Positions 1 to 6,715 of a stretch of DNA of 21,284 nt are shown here, piece after piece. Location of the stretch: NCBI GenBank assembly GCA_050291585.1, contig JBNKKA010000066.1, positions 1 to 21,284 of the forward strand, read 5' to 3'. The notes under the pieces are model-generated. The model was not told where the DNA came from. It was given only the letters and a program-made list of their open reading frames with translations, and searched no databases. Source of the DNA: JASJCL01 sp050291585 (GTDB taxonomy: Bacteria > Desulfobacterota > Desulfobacteria > Desulfobacterales > Desulfosarcinaceae). A program made the position numbers and the translations under genes. Position 1 is the first letter of the stretch. Every line of letters starts with the position of its first letter.

Positions 1-1
1 C

Positions 2-106
2 CTCAAGATCATGGCCGAAAACGCCCAGAAGGACGCCTGCGGCCTCACCAACCCGCGCTGTCCCACTCTGGACGACGTGGTCCAGATCTACAAGAACGCT
101 TTATAA
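2..106 (+). CDS. C-terminal end of an iron-containing alcohol dehydrogenase (partial)
   Basis: Only the last 34 codons are present; the gene enters from the left edge and stops at TAA 104-106. The readable tail contains KDACGLTNPRCPTLDDVVQI, which matches the usual end of group III (iron-dependent) alcohol dehydrogenases: a helix ending in D-x-C, then TNPR, then a P-T-x-x-D-V/I-x-x-I-Y segment. The metal- and NAD-binding parts lie outside the window, so substrate and activity cannot be judged. It is followed by a strong hairpin at 161-197, so it probably ends its transcription unit. The call rests on this short tail alone. Confidence 0.7.
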   Translation, partial: LKIMAENAQKDACGLTNPRCPTLDDVVQIYKNAL

Positions 107-160
107 TGGTTTACCCATAGAAAACCCTATACCCACTCCTCCTCGTAGTTCAATAGGGTG

Positions 161-197
161 CCCAAGGGGCCGCTGGTGGCAGCGGCGGCCCCTTGGG
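161..197 (+). terminator. Hairpin terminator between convergent genes
   Basis: A perfect 13-bp inverted repeat (CCCAAGGGGCCGC at 161-173 and GCGGCCCCTTGGG at 185-197) with an 11-nt spacer is followed on the plus strand by a T/C-rich tail (TCTTCATCATCTTCTTC). It lies 55 bases after the alcohol dehydrogenase stop. The tail is not a clean U-run. On the minus strand the hairpin sits just after the stop of the 221-1318 gene, so it may insulate both convergent units. A second weaker repeat (ACCCTAT 124-130 / ATAGGGT 153-159) lies just upstream. Confidence 0.65.
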
Positions 198-220
198 TCT
201 TCATCATCTTCTTCACCCCA

Positions 221-1318
221 TCACGCCCCCTTTTCTTCCGCCAACATGGCGCCTCCGCCAATATCGCGCAGGTCTCTCAGCCCCAAGGGCCTTGGGCGGG
301 CATGGCGCGCGAATATCTGTTCACAAGTTGTGCAGGCGCCGCAGTGGTGGCCGCAACCGCTCAGCGTAGTTAGGAGGTCCCGGGGCAGCTCGCTGTTGGG
401 CAGTTCCCAGCGATCCGCCATCCAGTGACTTGCATCGAGAAGATCGAAGAGATTGCCGTTGTAACTGCCTTGGACGTAGGCCCGCACTGTGCGCTTGAGG
501 AAATCCACACCCAGAGTGCGGCCGCAGACCTTGATGAGGTCGGCGCTATCGGCATAGCGCGCCACCTCTTCCGGGCGGATGAAGGGCGAGGCCAGGATGC
601 GGTGGGGCTCACGGTTGAGGATACGAAGACAGGCCAGATCGCGGTTGAGGCGATGGGTGTCCACCGCCAGGCCACCGTTGACAGCGGCGATGAGGGCCTC
701 GTGGGTGGGCCGGAAGGGGCAGTGGCTCAGACAGCCCTCGTTGGCCAGCAGCTCGATCTTCACCTCTGGCCAGCGGCGCCGCGTAGACTCGGCAAGGTCG
801 GTCAACGCTTCCGGACGGCGGTTCAAAGCGCGATCCAGGGAGATCTTCCCCGGTGGCCGGAAACCTGCAGTGGCCACCAGCTCCTGTAGCACTGCCAGTT
901 TTTCCTCTCCATCGATGCTAAAATTGACGCTGGGCACGGCCTCGAGCCGGGCGGCCACCGCCGGGGCGGCATCGCCGAGGGCGGTGAGCAGATAGCTGTC
1001 GGCGAAGATCAGGCCATCCAGAACGCCGGCATCGAGCAGGATTTCTAAACTCTCGATCAGCCGAGGCAGACCACCGGCGCCTTGGTAAGTGTCGCTGGGG
1101 TGAAAACGGCCGTTGGCGAGCAGATACTTCTTGGGGCTGGGCAGGCGCCCGAGAGCGTCCGCCAGGGCCTCTACTCCTATGGCCCGCATTCGAACGCGCG
1201 CATCGCAAAGGGCAGAATCGTACAAGCTGAAATGTACGGCGTGCAGTCGCGGCCCTAACCCGGCAAGGAACTGGACGTAATCCGCCTCAGTCAGGAAGGG
1301 TACGTTGAGAGGCAGCAT
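221..1318 (-). CDS. U32-peptidase-like protein with C-terminal Cys cluster
   Basis: A 365-residue soluble protein with no signal peptide or membrane segment. The middle carries a segment ending LLANEGCLSHCPFRPTH (residues 190-206), which resembles the N-E-x-C-x-x-x-C-P-x-R signature of the peptidase U32 / collagenase-like family; U32 relatives such as UbiV and RlhA bind iron-sulphur clusters or act on RNA and quinones rather than proteins. Further cysteines are C265 and the C-terminal set C322, C326, C329, C332 (spacing CX3CX2CX2C), which looks like an iron-sulphur or zinc site. The start at 1318 lies 9 bases after the stop of the cysteine desulfurase gene, so the two are almost certainly co-transcribed and may be translationally coupled; only a weak AAGAG precedes the ATG. 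The desulfurase could supply sulphur for a cluster in this protein. Family assignment is by motif only; the substrate is unknown. Confidence 0.6.
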   Translation of the reverse strand: MLPLNVPFLTEADYVQFLAGLGPRLHAVHFSLYDSALCDARVRMRAIGVEALADALGRLPSPKKYLLANGRFHPSDTYQGAGGLPRLIESLEILLDAGVLDGLIFADSYLLTALGDAAPAVAARLEAVPSVNFSIDGEEKLAVLQELVATAGFRPPGKISLDRALNRRPEALTDLAESTRRRWPEVKIELLANEGCLSHCPFRPTHEALIAAVNGGLAVDTHRLNRDLACLRILNREPHRILASPFIRPEEVARYADSADLIKVCGRTLGVDFLKRTVRAYVQGSYNGNLFDLLDASHWMADRWELPNSELPRDLLTTLSGCGHHCGACTTCEQIFARHARPRPLGLRDLRDIGGGAMLAEEKGA

Positions 1319-1327
1319 TAGGCGCTC

Positions 1328-2467
1328 TTAACCCCGCAATTCTTTCACCGCCGTCACAATCACTGCCAGAGCGTGGTCGATCTCGGCGGCGGTAGTATAC
1401 CGCCCGGTAGTGAAACGCAGGGTGCCCTTGCCCCACGCCTCGGGCACCTGCATGGCCGTCAGAACGTGGGAGATCTCCACCTGATCGGCGTGGCAGGCGG
1501 CCCCCGCCGAGGCGGCCACCGCCAGCCCGATCTCCTCTAAGATGCGATTGGCCTCCAGCCCCCGGAAGGAGACGCTGCAGGTGTTGGGCAGGCGCAGTTC
1601 TCTGTGACCATTGAAGCGCACCTCCGTCAGGGCATCTTCCAATCCGGCTTCCAAGCGATCGCGCATGGCCCCCATGTGGGCGGCATGAGCCGCCAGTTCC
1701 CGGTGGGCGATCTCACAAGCCTTACCGAGGCCAACGATCTCGAGGACATTCTCGGTCCCCGCCCGCCGGCCATTCTCCTGGCCGGCCCCGTGGCAGAAAA
1801 TCTCCGCCGCAACCCCCTTGCGGACATAGAGGGCCCCGATCCCCTTGGGTGCGTAGATCTTGTGCCCGGCCACCGAAAGCAGGTCGACCCCCAATTCGTC
1901 CACCCGGGTGGGGATCTTGCCCATTGACTGGGCCGCGTCCGTGTGCATGAGGATGCCGTGTTCGCGGGCGAGCTTGGCGATCTCGGCGATGGGCTGGATG
2001 GTGCCCACCTCGTTGTTGGCGTGCATGATGGAGATCAAAATGGTATCCGGCCGGATGGCGGCGGCCACATGGGCCGGGTCCACCAATCCCAATTCATCCA
2101 CCGGCAGGATCGTGACTGTGAAACCGTGGCCCTCCATGAAGCGGCAAACTTCCAGGATAGCCGGGTGCTCGATGCTGCTGGTGATGATGTGGTTGCCTTG
2201 GGCGTAGCGGGATCCGGCGATGCTTTTTAGCGCCTGGTTGTTGGACTCGGTGCCCCCGCTGGTGAAGAGCACCTCGGCAGCGCTGCAGCCCAGAATGCCG
2301 GCCACCTGTTCCCGGGCCGCCATTACCGCCTTCTTGGGGCCGATGCCGTACCAATGCCCGCTGGAGGGGTTGCCAAACTCGGTCTCCAGAAAGGGCCGCA
2401 TGGCGTCGATCACTTGGGGGTCATGCGGGGTGGTGCCGTTGTAGTCCAGATAGATGGGCTGGGTCAT
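1328..2467 (-). CDS. Cysteine desulfurase / selenocysteine lyase-like PLP enzyme
   Basis: A 379-residue fold-type I PLP enzyme of aminotransferase class V, which removes sulphur (or selenium) from cysteine (or selenocysteine) to give alanine and an enzyme persulfide. Visible motifs are the N-terminal YLDYNGTTP, GGTESNN (71-77), SSIEHPA with the ring-stacking H101, HTDAAQ (175-180), and GHK with the PLP lysine K203. The catalytic loop is ASAGAACHAD with C325. This GAACHxD form, rather than the SSGSACTS of IscS, is also seen in animal selenocysteine lyases. I chose ATG 2467 because the protein then begins at the conserved MTQPIYLDYN and an AAGGGGG Shine-Dalgarno lies just upstream; a longer open frame to 2692 adds 75 residues unlike the family. 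It is the first gene of a two-gene unit with the U32-like protein. Cysteine versus selenocysteine preference cannot be settled by eye. Confidence 0.9.
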   Translation of the reverse strand: MTQPIYLDYNGTTPHDPQVIDAMRPFLETEFGNPSSGHWYGIGPKKAVMAAREQVAGILGCSAAEVLFTSGGTESNNQALKSIAGSRYAQGNHIITSSIEHPAILEVCRFMEGHGFTVTILPVDELGLVDPAHVAAAIRPDTILISIMHANNEVGTIQPIAEIAKLAREHGILMHTDAAQSMGKIPTRVDELGVDLLSVAGHKIYAPKGIGALYVRKGVAAEIFCHGAGQENGRRAGTENVLEIVGLGKACEIAHRELAAHAAHMGAMRDRLEAGLEDALTEVRFNGHRELRLPNTCSVSFRGLEANRILEEIGLAVAASAGAACHADQVEISHVLTAMQVPEAWGKGTLRFTTGRYTTAAEIDHALAVIVTAVKELRG

Positions 2468-2679
2468 TAGGCCCCCTTGGGGATAAGGGTTGATGAGAGT
2501 GACAGAATAGCATGTTTCCAGCCCCGGTCCAATCATGATACAGAAAGAAAGTGAAGCGGCGTTGGCCGCTCGATATGAGCGTCCGCCCGGGTGGGTCAGG
2601 AAGGTGGCAGGAACCCCTTCGCGTTGAAACCGAAGGCGAATAGTGTTAACACAGTGCGACACTGGGATGCGCGAATACC
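2468..2679. promoter_or_regulatory. Divergent intergenic region with small palindromes
   Basis: These 212 bases separate the minus-strand desulfurase unit from the plus-strand hydrogen-sensor locus and must hold promoters for one or both. I see a perfect 10-bp palindrome GTGTTAACAC at 2643-2652, 28 bases before the RND-kinase start. There are also two hairpin-forming repeats: CGCTC/GAGCG around 2570-2584, and CCTTCG 2616-2621 with CGAAGG 2631-2636. No convincing -35/-10 pair or sigma-54 element was found. The palindrome is a candidate operator only. Confidence 0.3.
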
Positions 2680-5652
2680 ATGAGTCGATCACCCTTAAAT
2701 CCGCTTAGGCTGCCTTCACTGCTGGATCTTTGTATCCGCCGGCCCATCTGGCCCCTCCTCTTTGTCGGGCTCGTCACCGCTGTGTTGGCCTATCCCCTAC
2801 CCCGCCTCAGCTTTCGCACCACCGTCTACGACCTCATCATCGAAGACCTGCCCGCGGCCGAAGGCTACCAGAATTTTCTGGACCAATTCGGTTCCGATGA
2901 AATTATTCGGGTGGTCATAAAGGCTAAAGACGTTTTTGAAACGGCCACTTGGCTGAAAATTACCGAATTGTCCAACGCTGCCGGTACCCTGCCGGGGGTA
3001 CGCCGGGTCATTAGCCTGCCCGAGGTTAAAAAGAGTATCGATACCGGGGGTGAAACACCCATCGGAAAGTTTAAAACCCTCCTGGGGGCGGCCACCCTGT
3101 TCACGCGCAACTTGGTGTCGCAGGATGGCGGTACGACCATCATCACCCTGGTATTGAAAGGATCGGCCGAAAAAGAGGGCGTCATCGCGGACGTTCGGGA
3201 ACTCATCGCCACGACCGGTAAGGATCTCGCCATCTATCAGACCGGAATCCCCCTGGTGTCCGAGGCCCTGGCCGAATACAGCCATCAGGATTTCTACCAA
3301 CTCACGCCCATCACCCTGGTGGTGATCGCCCTGGTGCTCCTGGCCCTCTTCAGAAATCTGCATTGTATTTTACTTCCCCTGGGGAGCGTGCTCATCGCCG
3401 GCATCTGGACCTTGGGTCTCATGGCCTGGAGCGGGACCCCGATCTCCATGCTGACCCTCATCGTCCCTGTTTTCCTCATCGCCGTTGGCACAGCCTATTG
3501 CCTGCATATCTGCTCGGCCTTTCTCGAAGTCGCCCGGCAATCCGACGCGTCAAAAACGGCCGTGCGGGAAACCTTCCATGGGCAAGCTTTCCCGATATTT
3601 CTGGCGGTAGCCACCACCATCCTGGGGCTCGGTTCCCTGGCGGTCAATCGGATCTTGGCCATCCAGGAGTTCGCCCTGTTCGCCACCTTCGGCATGGCGA
3701 GCCTGTGGATAATTCTGATGACCCTCTTCCCGGCCCTGCTCGTGCTCCTGCCCCTGCCCGTCCGCCAGAGGTCCGGGTCTCAAATGGTCGACCGCTGGGC
3801 GCGAAGTTTGATCGATACCATTGTTTTGCTCAACACCCACCACCAACGCCGCCTGTTCTGGATTATCGGCGTCGGCACGCTCCTGCTCTGTTTGGGAATT
3901 TTCAGAATTCAGGTGGAAACCAACCCGGTAGCCTTTTTCAAAGCAAACACTCCGGTCAGCCACCATTTTCACGATAGCTACGCGCAGATGTCGGGCAGTT
4001 TCCCCGTCAATGTGGTCATCAGCGGCCCGGCGGAAGATTATTTCGAAGATAGCGGCAACGTGGCACGCATCGCCGAGTTGCAGGAATTCTTGAACCAGCT
4101 CTCCGGCGTGGACAAGACTCTCTCCCTCGCCGATTATCTCAAACTGGTCAACTACGCCTACAATCACTACGATCCCAAGTTCTACGCGCTGCCGCAAGAT
4201 CCTTACGAACTGCGGATGCTGATGAACAATTTCAAAATTCTCCTGGGCAACGATCTCTTGCGGCGTTTCTTGAGCAGCGACTACCGCCAGGTGAACATCC
4301 TCATGTTGACCCATATCGCCAGTACCCGGGATCTGCTTCGCACGCGCGCCGCCATACTGGCTCATGTCCGAGAAGCGTTTCCCAAGGAGTTGGGCTGCGA
4401 GGTGACCGGGTTGGGCATGGTCATCGCCGACAGCAGTCATCTCTTGACCTTGGGACAGGTCAAAAGTCTGTCCCTCTCCCTGGTGCTGGTCTTTGCCGTC
4501 ATGGTGGCCCTGTTTCTCTCCAGCAAGGTCGGTGTGATCGCCATTGTGCCCAATCTGTTTCCCATCCTGGTCAACTTCGGGCTCATGGGCTGGCTCGGAA
4601 TCCCCCTTTCGGCGGCCACCGCCCTGATCGCCAGTGTCGTCATGGGGCTGGCGGTGGATGACACGATCCACTACCTGGTGCGCTACAACAAGGAGTTCAA
4701 GCAGGATCTGAACAAGGACCGCGCCATGCGCGATACCCTTCGGCATGTGGGCCGGCCCATCATCTTCTCCTCCGCCACCATCGGCCTGGGTTTTGGCGTC
4801 CTGATCTTCTCCCACTTCCAGCCTACGGCGGTCTTCGGCCTGCTCATGGTGGTCACCATGGCGGCCGCCCTGGTGGGCGACCTCATCCTGCTGCCCGGCT
4901 TGCTGCGCCACGTGGAGCTGGTGACCGCCTGGGATCTCTTGCGCCTCATGCCCAATGTGGGGGGGATGCCGCCCGGCATGGCCCACGAGCTCAACCAACC
5001 CCTCAATGCCATCAAGGTGGGCAATGAATTTCTCAAGCTGCTCCTCAAAAAGGGGGGCGCCATCGAGACGCAGCACCTGAGCGCCGTTACCAAGGAGATC
5101 GGAGATCAGGTCGACCGCGCTTCTCAGATGATCCAGCGCTTGAGCGACATCGGTGATCTGCCGGCTTTCGATAAAACGACCCTCGACGTAAACCGCCCCA
5201 TCCGCGGCACTCTCAGCATCGTGGCCGGTCAGCTGCGGCTGGACAACATCGACCTGCACCTTGAGCTGAGCGACGGCCTGCCCCCCATTCTGGCCCACCA
5301 CAACCGCCTGGTACAGGTGATCTTCAACCTCATCGACAACGGACGCGAGGCGATCCTGGAGAAGCAGACGATTGACGATAGCGAGGATGACAGCATCACG
5401 ATTCGAACTTATCCCCATGATGGCAAGGTGGCCATCGAGGTGGTCGATACGGGCATCGGAATGGCGCACACGATTCTGGAACGGGTTTTCGAGCCCTTTT
5501 ACACCACCAGGCAGAGCGGCAAGGGCAAGGGCCTCGGCCTTTCCATCTGCCGCCAGATCACCAGGGATTGCGGCGGTCGTCTGGATCTGCACAGCGCGCC
5601 GGGTCAAGGCACCACGGCCAGGCTGCTCTTCCCGGCGAACAAAGCGGCCTGA
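2680..5652 (+). CDS. RND-superfamily exporter fused to a histidine kinase
   Basis: A 990-residue fusion. Residues 1 to about 755 form a complete two-repeat RND/MMPL exporter of the COG1033 type: a first membrane helix near 23-40, a large extracytoplasmic loop, a helix bundle with VGTAYCLHI (269-277), a second repeat beginning near 391, another outer loop, and a bundle holding MGLAVDDTIHY with the paired aspartates D660/D661 typical of proton-coupled RND pumps. Directly after the last helices the protein becomes an HPK4-type kinase: H-box GMAHELNQPLNAI with phospho-accepting H769, N-box N883/N887, G1 box starting at D923 (DTGIG), an EPFYTT F-box and GKGKGLGLS. All key residues are present, so it looks active. 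The linker is very short and contains GGMPPG. No strong Shine-Dalgarno precedes ATG 2680; an in-frame stop at 2647-2649 limits upward extension. It heads the hydrogenase/kinase unit. A membrane sensor that detects or transports a ligand and signals to the receiver at 10574 is inference. Confidence 0.88.
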   Translation: MSRSPLNPLRLPSLLDLCIRRPIWPLLFVGLVTAVLAYPLPRLSFRTTVYDLIIEDLPAAEGYQNFLDQFGSDEIIRVVIKAKDVFETATWLKITELSNAAGTLPGVRRVISLPEVKKSIDTGGETPIGKFKTLLGAATLFTRNLVSQDGGTTIITLVLKGSAEKEGVIADVRELIATTGKDLAIYQTGIPLVSEALAEYSHQDFYQLTPITLVVIALVLLALFRNLHCILLPLGSVLIAGIWTLGLMAWSGTPISMLTLIVPVFLIAVGTAYCLHICSAFLEVARQSDASKTAVRETFHGQAFPIFLAVATTILGLGSLAVNRILAIQEFALFATFGMASLWIILMTLFPALLVLLPLPVRQRSGSQMVDRWARSLIDTIVLLNTHHQRRLFWIIGVGTLLLCLGIFRIQVETNPVAFFKANTPVSHHFHDSYAQMSGSFPVNVVISGPAEDYFEDSGNVARIAELQEFLNQLSGVDKTLSLADYLKLVNYAYNHYDPKFYALPQDPYELRMLMNNFKILLGNDLLRRFLSSDYRQVNILMLTHIASTRDLLRTRAAILAHVREAFPKELGCEVTGLGMVIADSSHLLTLGQVKSLSLSLVLVFAVMVALFLSSKVGVIAIVPNLFPILVNFGLMGWLGIPLSAATALIASVVMGLAVDDTIHYLVRYNKEFKQDLNKDRAMRDTLRHVGRPIIFSSATIGLGFGVLIFSHFQPTAVFGLLMVVTMAAALVGDLILLPGLLRHVELVTAWDLLRLMPNVGGMPPGMAHELNQPLNAIKVGNEFLKLLLKKGGAIETQHLSAVTKEIGDQVDRASQMIQRLSDIGDLPAFDKTTLDVNRPIRGTLSIVAGQLRLDNIDLHLELSDGLPPILAHHNRLVQVIFNLIDNGREAILEKQTIDDSEDDSITIRTYPHDGKVAIEVVDTGIGMAHTILERVFEPFYTTRQSGKGKGLGLSICRQITRDCGGRLDLHSAPGQGTTARLLFPANKAA

Positions 5653-5739
5653 GGCCGGCACACCTAAAATGTGGATCCTTGAGGCTGTCGCATCATGGAG
5701 GGCAGCAGCGCCCAGGGCTTTCACGAGAGGACACTCAGC

Positions 5740-6678
5740 ATGGGAAAAACCATCTATTGGATGCAGGGGGGCGGCTGCGGCGGCGACACCTGGTCCCTGT
5801 TGAACGGCGATGCGCCGGGCCTGGTGGAATTGCTCAAATTTCACGATTTGGAGCTGCTCTGGCACCCGGCCCTGTCCACGCGCGCTCCTGATGAGTGGTC
5901 CCGGCTCAACCGCCGCGTGCTGGCCGGGGAGCAAGTCTTGGATGTGTTTTGCCTGGAAGGCTCAGTGATCAATGGTCCCGCCGACAGCGGACGCTTTGAT
6001 ACGGTGGCGGGCAAACCCAAGCGGGATCTGATTCGCAGCCTGGCCCAGCAGGCCAGCCATGTGGTGGCGGTGGGTACCTGCGCCAGTTTCGGGGGCGTCG
6101 GCGCCGGCGGCGAGGTGATGAGCTCGGGGCTGCAGTATGCCAAGTTTGAACGCGGGGGGCTGCTGGGAGAGGCCTTTACCAGCAAAAGCGGCGCACCGGT
6201 GATCAACCTCCCGGGCTGTCCCTGCCACTGCGATGTGGTCGCCGGGGTTTTATCCGCGGTGGCCAGCGATAAGCCCGTGGCCCTGGGGGAATATCAGGCC
6301 CCCGTGGACTGGTACGGCGTCATGGTCCATCAGGGCTGTACGCGCAACGAGTATCACGAATACCGTGTCGAAGAGAAAAGATTCGGCGAAAAAGGCTGTC
6401 TTTTCTTCTATATGGGCTGTCATGGCCCCCTGGTGACGGGTCCCTGCAACAAGATTTTGTGGAATCGACGCAGTTCCAAGACGCGTGTGGGCGTGCCCTG
6501 TTTCGGCTGCACCCGGCCGGACTTTCCCCAGCAATACCCCTTTTTCGAGACCCGCAATATAGAAGGCATCCCCATCGAGTTGCCCGACGGCGTGAGCCGG
6601 GCACACTATATGGCATATAAAGGGATGGCCGCCGCCGCCGCCCCCAAACGATTGCTCAAACGCAAGACCGGCATTTGA
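5740..6678 (+). CDS. [NiFe] hydrogenase small subunit, group 2-like (cytoplasmic)
   Basis: A 312-residue electron-transfer subunit that would carry three iron-sulphur clusters. There is no Tat signal and no C-terminal membrane anchor, so it is cytoplasmic, as in uptake/sensor group 2 enzymes (HupS, HupU/HoxB). Group 2-like features include GGGCGGDTWSLLN at 11-22, LLWHPALS, and EGSVINGPADSGRF. Proximal-cluster positions are C13, C114 and C160, but the usual second cysteine of CxxC is D16, and two extra cysteines appear in GCPCHC (C160, C162, C164). The distal set fits H197, C200, C220, C227; the medial set fits C236, C254, C257. I chose ATG 5740 because it starts at the conserved MGKTIYWMQ and has GAGAGG about 9 bases upstream; an in-frame ATG at 5695 would add 15 unconserved residues. 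It lies 87 bases after the RND-kinase and 37 before the large subunit, in one transcription direction. A role in H2 sensing is inferred from the flanking kinases. Confidence 0.92.
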   Translation: MGKTIYWMQGGGCGGDTWSLLNGDAPGLVELLKFHDLELLWHPALSTRAPDEWSRLNRRVLAGEQVLDVFCLEGSVINGPADSGRFDTVAGKPKRDLIRSLAQQASHVVAVGTCASFGGVGAGGEVMSSGLQYAKFERGGLLGEAFTSKSGAPVINLPGCPCHCDVVAGVLSAVASDKPVALGEYQAPVDWYGVMVHQGCTRNEYHEYRVEEKRFGEKGCLFFYMGCHGPLVTGPCNKILWNRRSSKTRVGVPCFGCTRPDFPQQYPFFETRNIEGIPIELPDGVSRAHYMAYKGMAAAAAPKRLLKRKTGI

Positions 6679-6715
6679 CCTATGCGTTGTCGGTCTGCAT
6701 GACAAAGGGCCTGCC

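Noticed and set aside
2604..2625. Sigma-54-like element TGGCAG...TTCGC upstream of the RND-kinase
   Set aside because: The spacing between the GG and GC elements is about two bases too long, so it does not fit the -24/-12 consensus.
2468..2692. 75-residue N-terminal extension of the cysteine desulfurase
   Set aside because: The family starts at the YLDYNGTTP strand, a good Shine-Dalgarno precedes ATG 2467, and the extension has no family similarity.
3550..5934. A 794-codon open frame on the minus strand opposite the RND-kinase gene
   Set aside because: It overlaps two well-supported genes, is rich in His/Gln/Gly/Asp without any recognisable domain, and arises from codon bias of the sense strand.
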